Source of the DNA: Bactericera cockerelli
Taxonomy: Eukaryota; Arthropoda; Insecta; Hemiptera; Triozidae
Assembly: GCA_024516035.1 (NCBI GenBank)
Contig: CM044955.1
Coordinates: 44,644,592-44,708,591 of the forward strand
Length of the DNA: 64,000 nucleotides
Direction: 5' to 3'
The position numbers and the translations under genes are program-made. Positions 1 to 12,262 of this stretch are shown here, piece by piece. Numbering within the stretch: position 1 is the stretch's first letter; each line of letters opens with the position of its first letter. The notes beneath the pieces were generated by a model. The model saw only the letters and a list, made by a program, of their open reading frames with translations, searched no databases and was not told the origin of the DNA.

Positions 1-560
1 ACACGGTCATACATGGTCTTTACATTGAATTCATCATTGCACATAGATTGCAGTTGTTTTTTCAGAATTTTATATTCCTCTTTTAAATCGTTAATTTCGC
101 TTTTCATAGCTTCCATTTTAGTTGCAACTTGTTCGCAAAGATTACGTTTCGAACATTCATATGATTCTATACAGTCTTTGATTTTCTCGTTCTCCAGTTC
201 TACTTCTTTCAAAGTGTCCTTTAGCGTTGCTGTTTCATTTAATAACTCCTCACATTGATCTTCTACATCCCCAAATAGTTTGATTTGGTTATTTATCTCT
301 GTAAGACACACCATTTGTTGTCTAATCGTTTGTTTTAAGTTTAAAATTTCAATAGCAATTTTGTTGTTCGTTTCCTCATACTGAATAAGCTTAGCGCTTT
401 GAGCTTTCCAGCTGACGTACAGATTATCCAGATGAATTTTCATTTGCTCTTCTTTTTTCTTTATGTTTTTATTTGCCTGGCGAGTTTCATTACGTTCTCT
501 GATAGTATCATCGATAATTTTTTGTATATGTTGAATAGTGCAAGAGTCACAACTATCCAT
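1..560 (-). CDS. Coiled-coil protein, first coding exon (partial, runs off left edge)
   Basis: On the minus strand a frame opens at the ATG at 560-558 and stays open to position 1, at least 186 residues. An in-frame TAA lies at 569-567, only six bases before the ATG, which supports this start. The protein begins MDSCDSCTIQHIQKII and is then rich in Lys, Glu, Gln, Asn and Leu with heptad-like spacing, as in a long alpha-helical coiled coil. There is no signal peptide or membrane segment. I do not recognise the family: a ciliary, centrosomal or kinetochore coiled-coil protein would all fit the composition, and composition alone cannot decide. The uninterrupted frame across an AT-rich stretch is strong evidence that it is real coding sequence. 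The rest of the gene lies left of the window. Confidence 0.72.
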   Translation of the reverse strand, partial: MDSCDSCTIQHIQKIIDDTIRERNETRQANKNIKKKEEQMKIHLDNLYVSWKAQSAKLIQYEETNNKIAIEILNLKQTIRQQMVCLTEINNQIKLFGDVEDQCEELLNETATLKDTLKEVELENEKIKDCIESYECSKRNLCEQVATKMEAMKSEINDLKEEYKILKKQLQSMCNDEFNVKTMYDR

Positions 561-1320
561 TACATTTTACCACAATTTTTTTAGAATAATATACATGCAC
601 GGTTGAATTTGTCCCGCGCCTCTACAGGACGTTAAAATCACGACACGGAAAGAAACATACATAAATATTTGGCCAAATACGTCAAACCTTCAAACCCCAC
701 TTATTTCTGTGCTTCCCATTCCTGCATAGGCACCAGAAAAACAGAGATTACAGAGTGTTCATTTTTATTATTTATACATATACTAGAACAGTAAAAATTA
801 CAACGGTTCTGTAAATCAAAAAGAAGCGGATCGATTACTGCTTTGCACAAATCCATTATGTCAACACTTACTCGCAACACTCATAAAACATGCTGTGCCG
901 ACAATGTTATGGCACAAGGCAGTGACAGGTGAGTGTACTCGAGGATTAGTCATTTGTTTCTCAGGAGTCTGTTCCTGAAATCCGCACTCCGCACTCCGCA
1001 CTTCTCACTCCGCAAATTCTATTTCTGTTCTAGAAACACTTTTGCAAAGTTTTTTGAGACGTGATTTGGAGAGTTGTGTAGCGGAGAAAATTTCTTGTTT
1101 CTCTTTTCCACAAAGATATTTTCTTCATACGAATCTTGCATTTTCTTTTCTTTCGTTATGATAATGTCCTTCACGGTTCAATATTGAAGACGACAGTTCA
1201 ACGTTGGTTCAATCCTATTCAAGATCTTCAATACTCTCGAGCATTGAAGACGACATTTCAATGTCCATTAAATGTTGGTTAGGTAAATTAGATAATTATT
1301 TTTTATCTATTAGCTGATGG
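561..1320. other. Gene-free upstream stretch
   Basis: This lies 5' of the coiled-coil gene and would contain its promoter, but I see no clear core promoter motif. A short run of CGCACTCCG-type repeats lies near 980-1015. Two related ATTGAAGACGACA copies lie near 1183 and 1244. Nothing else is recognisable. Confidence 0.4.
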
Positions 1321-1610
1321 GTTCAACTTCATATCATCAACTGAAAATGGTTACATGAAAACCTCACCCAGCCTAATTTGGGCAGGAAACACAGGATCAC
1401 GAAGTCTTTACATTGCTGACCGTTGCTCAACTTTCGTAACCCCACGACAATCAACGCAATATCGACACTTGCTTCCAATAATTTCAGATATTTCCAAAGA
1501 ATATACAAAAAATAATCCAATCACAGCATCATCACGAAGTCCTCGCTAGTCGTTGCTTAACTTTGGTGATCCTACGAGAATCAGTGCATTCAACGCAACA
1601 TCGACATTCG
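1321..1610 (-). repeat. Two decayed 5S-derived SINE fragments
   Basis: Two degenerate, adjacent minus-strand fragments of the 5S-rRNA-derived SINE family. About 1321-1472 keeps part of the central domain (CTCACCCAGCCT) and a worn 5S head. About 1525-1605 keeps the head only (GTTGCTTAACTTTGGTGATCC). The divergence suggests old insertions. Confidence 0.55.
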
Positions 1611-1969
1611 CTTTCAATAATTTCAGATATTTTCAAAAAAAACCATAACAAAAATTCATACCAAGTGAAAAATGTAAGCAAATTTTGCGGAGTAAATAAA
1701 AATTCATTCAGGAACCAAAGAAAACCCGCATTCCGCAATTTTTTTTAGGACCAAGCCTAGGTCCATAAACCGAAAGAGAGACGTGCAGGGGAGTGTTTTT
1801 GGCAAAGAGTGAGTTTCGTGATACAGATCAAACAGCTCGGCAGAGGTGTGAAGAACGTCCTATGGAAAGAAAGAGACAGCGCGGCAGAGTGTAAGGTAAC
1901 GGATAGGAAATACATACAGGGCCCGCCAATTACGATATCTTCTAAAAGAGTCACTAATAAATATTAAGA

Positions 1970-2112
1970 GTTAGATATAGTTATCATATCTGTGTTAATC
2001 ACTTTCGTGATGTCACAACTACTCAAACTCGCTTTACTAAATCTTTGCTAAACCTGGGACTTGAATCATAGACCTCCAGGGTACAAGTCCACCGCCTTAT
2101 CGATCAAGCTAC
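1970..2112 (-). repeat. tRNA-derived SINE (Asp-like head), minus
   Basis: The tRNA-like head reads on the minus strand as GCCTCAGTAGCTTGATCGATAAGG with a B-box-like GATTCAAGTC. The body contains ATCACTTTCGTGATGTCACAACTACTC. Copies of the same family lie at about 13125-13265 and 16285-16405, with a second head at about 2275-2340. It is not a tRNA gene: the acceptor stem does not pair and the repeated body follows. Confidence 0.6.
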
Positions 2113-2274
2113 TGAGGCCGGTTAATGAATATAAAGAGAACAATTTATAAGGGAAAATAACATCTCTATAAGAGAATCCTTGATACAGGAGAGAAAAATT
2201 CCGTTCCTTTGAAGAGAGAAAAACTCTTACATCAACGTTCGACCGTATTCGATATTTTCGGAAGTAAAAAGGAC

Positions 2275-2345
2275 TCAAACCACTGAAATCCAGGGTACAA
2301 GTCCGCCACCTCATCGATCGAGCTAGAGTGAGGTCGGCTGCCGAT
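2275..2345 (-). repeat. Second head of the same tRNA-derived SINE
   Basis: A second tRNA-like head, minus strand, with the same CAGGGTACAAGTCCGCC..TCATCGATCGAGCTAG sequence as the copy ending at 2112. Only the head portion is recognisable. Confidence 0.5.
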
Positions 2346-2749
2346 TAGGTGTGCTCACTTCAAGTATTGAATCACGGGTGTATTACACAACATGGCCTAA
2401 GGCGTCCAAGATTACGCCGCAGTTCTGGAGCTTTCACACACAAGTTCAACTTTCTCCACAGGGGTTCATGCACTCGGGTTATCCCCGGTCACCAGACCCT
2501 CAGGTGCCACTTGACCACACTGATGTGCACCTCCCCTATATAAACACTGACCGCCCAGTCAAAAAAAATATAACAACATAATATTCATATTACTTGATTA
2601 GGAATCAGGTATTAAGGCAGTAATATTGGTGTCATTATTAAGTAATCAAACTCTCAAGTATTATAAACAAAAAACCATGCATACAAAAAAAGCAAGAAAA
2701 AGATATATTACACGATACTAAGTTTAAAAACCAATAATATGTAGATTTT

Positions 2750-3060
2750 TGGATGAAATAACGTAATATTGGGATGAAAAAAAAAATACACTGCCAATTA
2801 TGGACACAATACTTCCTCGTGAATGGTAATCAAAATTTTCAACTTTTATCGCAAAAATCAGAGATTTTTTACTGAATCACTTGTAATTTACAAAAGTTCT
2901 CAACCGATCCTATTAAAATTTGGTAAAATATCATTTTTTCTACAGGTGCTACTTACTTGACCACTAGATTCTACAAAAAAAATTATCGGCAAGTCGTAAC
3001 ACCTTATTTTTTGCACTTTTTATATCAAAATTTGGATGTTCTTAAATATCATGGCTAAAT
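2750..3060 (+). repeat. Old interspersed repeat shared with 14.9-15.15 kb
   Basis: The segment CACTGCCAATTATGGACACA..ACTTCCTCGTGAATGG recurs in inverted orientation at about 15075-15120, so this is a dispersed repeat. The class is unknown and there is no open frame. Confidence 0.45.
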
Positions 3061-3148
3061 GAAAAGTTATTCAAAAATAAAAAATGTACTATGTAAAACG
3101 CTTATACGCAAATACATACAAAATTTCATCAAAATCGATCACGACTTG

Positions 3149-3798
3149 CAGGGCTGCGGAGTCGGAGCCGGAGCCGGAGCTAAGGAGCCGGAGCTTAACA
3201 TTTTTTGGTCTGAAGGAGCCGGAGCTGGAGCCGGAGCCAATTATTTTAGTAAAGAGGAGCTGGAGCCGGAGTCGGAGCCAAATTTTCAAAAACTTGGCTC
3301 CGCATCCAGCTCTGACTTAAATTTTTTTTTTATTATTTCTCAAAAAATAATGAGTGGTTTTTTTTATTTATTATTATTATTACCTATTAAAAATAAATAA
3401 CACTACTCCACCACATCCACTATTCCAGCACCATCCTCAAATCTAATGTAAATAATGTTCTTATGTACAATAAAATACAATACAAAATCTAAAATGTACC
3501 TAAGAGTTATTAATTTGTGATTTAATGGTTCTAGATAAGGGGAAAAGTTATAGAACATAATGTAAGTGTTTAAACACATTTTTCGATACAACCAATGATA
3601 GGTATTCAGTTTATACTAATATATACATTTTGTATTCAAATAAGATGCACATTACTGGAGCCAGGAGCCGGAGCCGGAGCCAGTTTTTTTTTCTCTTAGC
3701 TCCAGGAGCCGGAGCTGGAGCCGGAGCTAGAAAATAATACAAAGAGGAGCTGGAGCCGGAGCCGGAGCTCAAATTTTTTCCGCAGCTCCGCAGCCCTG
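3149..3798. mobile_element. Non-autonomous hAT-like MITE rich in GAGCCG repeats
   Basis: The element starts CAGGGCTGCGGAG and ends CTCCGCAGCCCTG, a perfect 13-bp terminal inverted repeat of hAT-like form. Both subterminal regions (3160-3320 and 3655-3790) are runs of GGAGCCGGAGC variants around an AT-rich core. It interrupts an older repeat: the flanks 3090-3148 and 3799-3860 together resemble the reverse complement of 8130-8250. The 8 bases on either side do not match, so the target duplication has decayed or the class is wrong. The long GAGAGAG-type frame here is repeat translation, not a gene. Confidence 0.62.
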
Positions 3799-6785
3799 GA
3801 TATAAGCGTATATGTAAAAAGATAGTGGTCAGGCATATGGTCTCTATCATCAAGAACCCCTAATGCGAAGTTGATTAAATTAAAATGGGACCATCTACAA
3901 TACGTCAAAAAATTTCAGTAGTTTCTGAGATTTGCGCCTACCAAGGAATGTTTATAACCGACACGACAGACAGACACAAAAACCAAAGATGTTCAGGAGG
4001 TTATGAAACGTCCAGAAATATGAAAAAATTGAAATCGGAGCAAAGAAAATATAAAAACGAACACAATACTTCCGATTTCTAATATTAGAAATTCAATGGA
4101 AGTAATACGCACCTACATTGTATATGCATACGTTAAGGCGCTCGTACCGGGATTCGTTTGTTCGTATACCACCCAATGCATTTAATATTTAACCTTATTT
4201 AACGGACTCACGAGAAAAACAGGAATTACGTGGACAGGGGTGAGAGGAAGGAAAAGAGGATCAAGATTTACCGACAAATTTAAAAGAAAATCACATAAGT
4301 AGATTCATAGATTTGGCAAAAGCCAAGTCATGGAGTCTAGGAGCCCGTATAGTCCTTCCAATACACTGACATGGGTATCTGCAGTGCCTCTCATCTTACG
4401 GACACAAACTCATTAATAAAAGTAATGTACCAACATATACCGGGAACAAGTAATAATAAAACTGTCCATGTGGTTTATTGCTGCAATTATTTTTACAGCT
4501 TTAGTAGGTATATTGAACAACAAATTAAGCGAGTTAAATTCGATGGGAACATTCCATAACAATTTGGTGAAAACACATACAAACCTGCTACATAACAATC
4601 CAAGAATCAAAGTCGAAAGATCTTAGTAAAAGAATTAACGAGGCATCAATTAATATCTGGGAACATTCCAGGTAGGTAGTTAAAAGTTTCGGCAACCGCG
4701 GCAAGTAAAAACAATTCAGCAAAATTAATCGCCGCTATGAATGTTTAATGTTTCAAAACGTACTTAAGTAATAAAATAGACACTTATTTATATGTACTGC
4801 CCGATCCGGTATTCGTGTGTCCTCTAACTCCGACAGTTGATTTGTACCATTCTTATAAGGTGAAAATTTATAACGATAGATTCATAAATACTAGGTCTGT
4901 TGGTGATTGTCGGATCTCTAAGCTACATGGATTACCAGAGAGATCGTCAAATTTACTCGGTCACCAATCAATTTTTTAGCCTAGCTCGACGATCCCTAAC
5001 ATCATAAGGTATAAAAAAGTATACATCAAATACCAAGAGTGTAAAGAACATACTCTTAAAATTTTCATACAGTATCAGAACCTCACATAGTGTTTTTCGT
5101 AATCTTACTTTACACCTGAGGCATGGCCCTACATATACAGGGTGTCCCACCAAAGTTGGACACCTCAAATTACTCGGCCCCTGAAAGAGTTTTTGAAAAA
5201 TAAAAAATCCAAGGGTACATGTCCTAATTATGCGGTTTCACTCATGATTTTTTTTAGTAGGTAGCTGTCTCCCAGGACAGCTGTTTCAGCCTAGCGGACC
5301 TCGCCAGCTCGGGGGTGTCCAAAACTCAGAGAACCAAAGGAAGCCATCTCTGAATCTGAATAAACACAAGAGTTCCGATACCCTTATCCTTATAGATATA
5401 ATGTGAAGTAGGACTTGAATTTTTGCCTCAGGCAACAAACTAATCGATTATGTTATGTATTTGGATAGCGAAAGTTGCTTCGGATTTTGCGTTTTGTTGA
5501 GTAACATGCAAAGTGATGTTGTAATACTTGGATCACATCTGAAATGTCCTAAAGGCAGAATGTTGTGTGTGTGATATCTTGCTCGTAACTATGAGAACTG
5601 GTTACCGGCGCGGCGCAGTGGCCTGTATGTTATGCTGTCTTTATATTGTTGGAATTTCTTCCAAGTCACTTTCTTTTTTTGTCTTATTATTTATGATAAA
5701 TATTGTAAGGCCGGATGAGTAGGTATACTGGACTAGGCGGAGTATCGTATACTTTCAATAGGTTTCTCTCGTCCTTATTAAAGCGGTTAGTCCGGTGTAT
5801 AAGTGTGTAACCCTGGTGACATGATGCGCAGAGGTCAAAAGTCGATATTCATGAGACTGATAGCAGTTAGCATTAGCATTTATCTTCTGTGCTTGAATTG
5901 TGCGAGGATTGATGACAGAAAACACTTTTCAACGGGAATTACAAAGATGTCTCTATTGGTTTACTATCTGAGCCTCCTTAGGATTTTCCAGACCGATCAT
6001 TTTCACTGTTTTTCAAAAGAAAAAACACAAATACAATGCGTGTGCCTTGTCTATCACATAAATAATTACGGATTAAATTAGAGATCAGCAAACTGTGATG
6101 TGTTGTGCGGACTGGACTGTTCGACAGAAATTTTAATCTTTGGTTATAAAAATGGCTAATCTAAAGACGTTATTCTACAGAATCAATATAAAAAACTTCT
6201 CCAAGGACATCTTCCCGAGGCAGTGTGCTCAGCACTGAGACAACATTACCTCTCTGAAGTCTCTGAACAGCGAAACTAAGCCGTTGCCTGAAATATTCCC
6301 CGGCGCGTCTGTCCTTCGTCTCAAGGACCAAGGTTTTGGATATGCTGTTACACATTTCCAAAGCACTAGGCTTAAAAGAGCCATAGGTTTCAAAAGCCAG
6401 GTAAATCTGAAGACTATTTTCTACAGTAATCAGTAGATACTCAAGAGTTACATATTATAGTTTAAAACCAGGTAACGTTTTTCTACACAATAAACAGTAG
6501 ATACTTGATTATTATCAATTAGTACTTATTAGTTAAAAACCAGGTAAATCTGAAGACTTTTTTTTACAGAATTAACAGTAAAGATATACCTATTAAAGTA
6601 CTCTAAATATAGTTAATCACACGCCAGGTTCATCCGAAAAAGGTTTTCTACAGAGTCAATAGTGAATACTTGAGTCTTGTTTTCAAACTCAACTTTGGTT
6701 TCAAACGGTTTTCCGAAAAAGTATCAGTAGAAAGTCTAACAAAATTTGTTTCAGCATCGATAGTTTTTTACAAACCAGGTTCATC
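3799..6785. other. Gene-free region of decayed repeats
   Basis: No supported gene. Around 3800-4080 there is an old interspersed repeat that contains an ACAGACAGACACAAA tract. At about 5137 a CAGGGTGTCCCA terminus, preceded by TA, resembles the ends of the foldback elements at 45-51 kb, but no matching right end was found. Several CCAGGTAAATCTGAAGA-like phrases recur between 6400 and 6650, which suggests a degenerate local repeat. Confidence 0.4.
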
Positions 6786-7369
6786 CAGTGCCGGATCACC
6801 CATATGGCGGATTTGGCAGATGCCAAGGGCCCCGCGCTGTAGGGGGCCCCGCGCTTCAGCAGCTTACACTAGATATTATGAGAGTACTTAACCCCATGAT
6901 TTTGCAAAAATTTCGACTGCGGCGCCGTCAAATTTACTTATCTTGATGTTTTGGATGGTTTTTCTAGACGTGCAATTCTAGTATCATTAAAAGAAAAAAA
7001 AAACTTTGGACATTTTTGAAGTGCCTTTTGATACTTTGGAATTAATTTGGCCAGTTACCTTTAAAAAAAGTAGCATTCAATGCTAGCAATAAAATCTTAA
7101 TCTACACACTTTACCTAATGACATCTTTCTACACATATTATTTATCATAATACAAATAATACATATTTAGATATTTCTACTATTTTTCGGAAAAAATGTT
7201 GCCTTCGGTGTTATAAATGTCGTTTTGGATACTATTATGGATTGGTGCTCAGGACACTTGGCTTCCATTTCAAAGTTCTAAAAATAGTATTTTAGAATAA
7301 ACTCATTACAATATTGAGGCCCCGCGCCTTGAAATGCCAAGTGCCCCGCGCAGCCTTAATCCGGCACTG
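6786..7369 (+). mobile_element. hAT MITE, copy 1 (GCCCCGCGC family)
   Basis: The termini are CAGTGCCGGAT and ATCCGGCACTG-like. The element is flanked by an exact 8-bp target duplication GGTTCATC (6778-6785 and 7370-7377), the hAT signature. The internal ends carry GGGCCCCGCGC motifs. At 584 bp with no transposase it is non-autonomous. It matches the longer copy at 20692-21696. Confidence 0.85.
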
Positions 7370-7377
7370 GGTTCATC

Positions 7378-9660
7378 TGAAAAATTATCGGTTAATATGA
7401 ACCGTCTATTTTGTTGCAGTATTAGGATTTATTTGAATAAACATTTTCGGAAGTAGAACAGTCTCGTTAGAAACCAGGTTAATCTGAAGTTGGTTTTCAA
7501 CAGCAGATACTGCAGTCTGGTTAGTGACTCTCACGAGGGTTTGCGCTGTGTGTAAATGAGAGCAGATTAAATTCCCATCGCGTTGCATAACCGCAAGATT
7601 CATGCAGTACTTAAGGCATGAGGCATTCCGTGTTGCTCAGAGGTACTTACAATAATGATGTTTAGGCGAGGAGCTTGTACTAGAGTGAATTTATGTAAAT
7701 ACGTAAAATTATGCAACAAGAACCTACATTGTTCTGTTCAGTAGAACTAGTTATGACTGTTTCAGCTGTCGGTGTCCTAATTTTCGTTTCCTACTTTAAG
7801 TAAGTATGTAGGTATGATTTATTTGTTGTTAAAAATGAGCTTCTTTTGGGTAGTAGAGCATTACAAAGAACCTTCATCAGTTTCCTAACTCCTTCACATG
7901 ACTTCAATTTTCTCTTGTAATGCCGCCGTTATCTAAAGATATTACTTCCGAGAAATTTTCTTTTTTCATATTTATGGACATTTCATAAGCTTCTGAGCAT
8001 CTATGCTTTTGTGTCTGTCTGTCTATACTTGAAACGTGCAAATCTCAGAAACTACTGAACCGAGTTTTACGAAATTTTGAACACATATGGGATACGTAGA
8101 CGGTCAAATTTCAAATTCATCAACTACGCACTGACGGTTCTTGGTGATAGAGACCATGCGCCTGACCACTAACTTTTTACTTAAACGCTTTTATCTCGTG
8201 AACGGTACACCCGAATTTGATAAAAATTTGTACGTAGGTATATGCGTATTAGCATTTTACATTAATACCTAGTGTATTTATAATTACATTAATTACTTCT
8301 TAATTAATTTAGATTGAACTCTGATATTTTGGACAAAATAGTAAAAAAAAGGGAATATTTCTCACTTTTTAATTTCTATTACCTCTTAAGTATAGAAAGT
8401 ACCTAGGTACTCGTATAGTTTTTGGTAGGTTTTTCCGAAATTGAGCTGATAAAATTTCTGGACAAATTAGACTCTTTTAATTTCAAAAAAGTATTTTTTT
8501 ATCAAATGGTCTGCAGGTTCGTCTTGTATGTGTACTTTTGTTGGTATTGTGTTTGTATACAAAATATCTTGAGAATGATAGGTCGTAGAGCGATGAAAAT
8601 CGGCATGTAGCTACAGGGCGCTAAATATAGGGACCCGGAATTCCATTAGAGAAAAAATAAAAAAATGTCTTTAATGGTTATTTTACACACAACTTATATA
8701 TGTCCATTTTTAATATTTTTCCCAGAAGCCCGTGGGTAAATTTTTGTACAATAATGGAATATCTGCAAATATCTTGTAGACTATGAGAGACATGAATTTT
8801 CACAAGATATTATTGTTTAAATACAAATTTAACACATATTATTCTCAACATTTTTAATATACATTTTCAAAGTGCTTGAAAATTTTACCTGAGAATGTGT
8901 TAATTTCTGATAAAACTTTCTTGATTTTAATGGAAAGTCGTGTGATATTCACCAGTTTATTTGTGAGTCAAAGTTGAAAATTACACGTTATTGCAAAAAT
9001 ATGTAAATATCCGAGAATCTCGCTCGAACACTAGCTCTACAACCCAATGTGTAATATTTGGAAAAACCAATTTTAGCTCGTGCTTTAACATAAAAAATTA
9101 CAATGATTTAAATTATCACACTCTGGGTTTTAACACTTTTTTCTCGAAGAAAAGTTCATGATGAATCATGAATCCGTTTGAACAAAATACTGAGTGAGTA
9201 GTCAATTATGTGTAGAATTTACGTAGATTTTGAATATCAAATAAAAAATAAAGGGGTTCTATTTAAAAATCGAAAGTTGATGACTATTTCATTACTTTTT
9301 GGTACACCCTGTAGAAATTTCAATTCCGCCAAAAAATGGACAACTTTGCGTTACAACTACATACAAAAATTCAAGTAGGTATCTTCTATCTTGAGCCATT
9401 ACAAAGATAAAATCCGTTCCGGGACTTTTCATTCACCTCACACTTTTAACAGGCCCCATAAGACTGGTAAACCTTATGCTATTTCTCTCCAATGCCCAAT
9501 GTGCCATATAAGCCTTACACTCTACTGTTGCATGGGCCTCCCAATAATAATCACTAAAATACTTTGGGTAAATGATGTGTTGAAGATTTTTTAGGCATAC
9601 CTACACTTACTGGCAGAATAATTCACTTGCTTTTTTTTTATATTTCCTTGACATCTTTAC
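7378..9660. other. Gene-free region with old repeats
   Basis: No supported gene. 7960-8260 is an old dispersed repeat (CTGTCTGTC tract, then AAATCTCAGAAACTACTGAACCG) related to sequence near 3.8 and 61.5 kb. Near 9303 there is a TACACCCTGTA terminus like those of the CAGGGTG foldback elements, with no partner end identified. Confidence 0.4.
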
Positions 9661-9686
9661 TACCCATTGTTAGTTGACCCAGACTG

Positions 9687-9960
9687 TCAAAAATTCTGGT
9701 CTATCAGGCAGTACCTACCCCTTCCTTTTAGAGTAGGCTTTACCGTAAAACAAATCAAAGATATTACATCAGGTGGGAGCAAAGTAACAACAATACTTCC
9801 AGAAACTAACTCATCTACTGGCGGGTGGGCTTTGCAATTGTCCAAAAAGAGGATGGCTTTAGCATCTTCTGGTAGACCAAGGCTTTTGAAGGACTGCAAC
9901 TGTATTTGTTGTGAAAGCTGAGACTGTTCTTCCGGTTACCAAACAATATCAAACAACACT
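9687..9960 (-). pseudogene. DDE transposase remnant (pogo/Tigger/jerky type)
   Basis: The minus strand encodes [13 protein letters not shown]..., then [10 protein letters not shown]. This is the second-Asp motif block of DDE_1 transposases, in which LDNC.AH is followed some 20 residues later by LPPN.TS. Only about 70 residues remain, and the N-terminal DNA-binding domain and last acidic residue are missing. It is a dead fragment. It may come from the same family as the pogo-like element at 42.35-44.1 kb, which encodes the opposite (N-terminal) end. Confidence 0.65.
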
Positions 9961-10207
9961 TGAAACTTCCAAATAGCTCTCAAATATAGGAGAGAGGAAA
10001 AATCTCCAATGTAATTGAATTCAACTTGTTCAAACATGTTCAAACGCAATCATTTACAATTTTTGCCCCGGAATGTATTTATTTGCTTTATAGACACACT
10101 TTTGGTGAAAACCAATTTGTTTACAATTTTCTAGAGCAATGCTAAACTATCAGGCATTCTGAACTGTTGGATGCCAGACTAATGGACTTCTACTGTAATT
10201 AACTTTT

Positions 10208-10489
10208 TTAACACATTGCATGCGGCGTCACCCCTAGCGGATGACGGCAACTTTTCCGCAGGGCCGGTGTCAATCACTAGCGGGTGACACTGACAACCTC
10301 TCACAGTTGCCACTACTGTGTTATTTTAAATGTGATCTAAAACTTCAGGCTCTGACGATCCTTTTGGTATTTGTATGACTTGCGTACCGTAAAGTCTAAT
10401 CCTGTGGTGAGTGAAATTAAAACTCCATACAAAATATCGCCGGTCCTGGGTAACAACCTTGAAATTACTATCCACACGCAATGTGTTAA
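10208..10489. mobile_element. TTAA-flanked MITE (piggyBac-like), C type
   Basis: The element starts TTAA-CACATTGCATGCGG and ends CCACACGCAATGTG-TTAA, so it has matching inverted ends and the TTAA target typical of piggyBac-like elements. Internally it carries imperfect palindromes around CTAGCGG (GTCACCCCTAGCGGATGAC and TGTCAATCACTAGCGGGTGACA). It is 282 bp with no coding capacity. Confidence 0.65.
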
Positions 10490-11390
10490 GGTGTCAAAGC
10501 TTAAAAGTGTACACACAGGCTAAATCTTGGTTTTTCAGTTTTTCTTTTGTGTTGAACATTTTTGAAATGTTTATTATTACTCTTATTAGCATTAAAAAAA
10601 AAAAAAATATATTGATATGAAAAAATATGGTGTAGTTGATTAATCTGTAGGGAAAAATACAATCTCACAAATGAGAGGTACTCACCAGTCCAGAAGAAAA
10701 TATGTAAAGTGATCTCCAAGATAGTGCAGTTTCTTTACTTAAAAAGATCAAGGCTCCTTTAAGAAAACCTTCACAGTCCAGCCTTCAGATACACTTCCAC
10801 TGTAAAGCAAGAGAAAACCTATTTGACACTAGGTTCAAATTTAAAGTAAAGAGAAATTAATTTGAATTATCAAAACAATATTAAAATCTGAGATAATTGT
10901 TCACTATCACTATTAGAGATACCACTTAAAAGTCAAAAGATTCTAGGAAAAGATAAGAGAGAGTTAGAAAAAATAGTCAATATAGTTAAAAATAAATTAG
11001 TCTGTCAGTTACCTAGGTATTTATTTTAACTATTAAAATACTTACGATAAAAAAGTACAATGTTAGTGATAAATTAAATTCCATTGAAAAGAAATCAAGA
11101 GTTACAATTAATTCCTTGTTTTTAGCTTTTTAAACCTACTAATACTACATGGTCGTATTTAATTCACTAACTAACTTTAGTAACTAAACGTTATTTATTA
11201 ACTGAGCTTTCTATCACTTGAAGTAAAATAGTAACTACCAAATAGTTAAAATAGTATTACTAGTACCACTAATAGTTAGTAAACTAGTAACGGGACGACG
11301 AAGATTCGCGAAAAAAGGAATACCTACCAACGGATCTCGCAGTTTCGCACTTGCACAGGTACAAACTGGAAACTGGCTGGAGAGGAGAGT
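10490..11390. other. Gene-free AT-rich stretch
   Basis: AT-rich sequence in which TAGTTA-type words recur (11130-11290). No gene, RNA or named mobile element recognised. Confidence 0.4.
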
Positions 11391-11877
11391 GTGGAGACTG
11401 GGGGATCCGACACAAGGGCCGAATGGTGCAATAGTTTTTGCGGGATCTATTGGGCTGCGCTCAAGTGGTAATAAAGTCAACTAAAGATAAAATAATTGTT
11501 TTGTTTCTTTTTTCTTTTACTGAAAACTGAAAAGAACTGAATTCTGAAATCACTGATCATCTTTGTGAAATTTATTTGCTTTCCTCAACTTTCCTGGGTT
11601 TTTGAGTTTTATCCTTATATCAGAGAACCATCGACATGTATACCAACAGAAGTAAAAAAAAAAAACAATTTTTTTTCATCATAAATTTTTACGTCGTATT
11701 TTTTACGTATTTTGTCCGTTTTATTCTTTCACATATAAAAGACGAATGATTATTGTCAATTGGAATTTGATGCGTAAGTCATTTTTGGTAAGAGGATTTT
11801 TTTGTTAAGAAGAATTTTGTAGTTATATAGGGTTAGGTAAAGTTAACGAGGTGAAATTGCACGATAGATCACTGACT

Positions 11878-12130
11878 TCAGTTTGTTGGGTAGGATGGTT
11901 GGGTGAGGGGCTTATTGCTAAAGAGGCCGGGTCGCTGCGCGACCCGGCCTAACCACCTGCACTAATTTCAACCTAACCTAAGCCCCTCACCCAAGCTATC
12001 CTAGCCGGCTAACGAAACACAACATTTAGACTGACAACCGTTTGTTGGGTAGGATGGTTGGGTGAGGGGCTTAGGTTAGGTTGAAATTAGTGCAGGTGGT
12101 TAGGCCGGGTCGCGCAGCGACCCGGTCTAA
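11878..12130. repeat. Compound direct/inverted repeat with GC-rich hairpins
   Basis: GTTTGTTGGGTAGGATGGTTGGGTGAGGGGCTTA occurs twice in direct orientation (from about 11880 and 12040). Between and after them, GGCCGGGTCGC-GCGACCCGG hairpins and the phrase TAACCACCTGCACTAATTTCAACCTAACC occur once in each orientation. The segment from 11928 to 12000 is therefore inverted relative to 12060-12125. Confidence 0.7.
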
Positions 12131-12169
12131 CCCTGCATAATAGTTTATCACAAAAGCGAAAATAAATAA

Positions 12170-12262
12170 TAAAAAAACGTCCTGGGTAGGGATCGAACCC
12201 GCGGACGTCTAAGCATCATGACGCATGGAGGCCATGGATCATTCCTGAAAACTACGCCAGCG
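12170..12262 (-). repeat. tRNA-like SINE head, minus
   Basis: On the minus strand GCGCTGGCGTAGTTTTCAGG ... CGGGTTCGATCCCTACCCAGGAC resembles a tRNA-derived pol III promoter with a clear B box (GGTTCGATCC). The A box is poor. I call it a SINE head rather than a tRNA gene. Confidence 0.45.

Noticed and set aside
3059..3400. Plus-strand frame with Gly-Ala-Glu-Pro repeats
   Set aside because: Translation of GGAGCCGGAGC repeats in a MITE; several frames and the opposite strand are also open, as expected of a 6-bp-type repeat.
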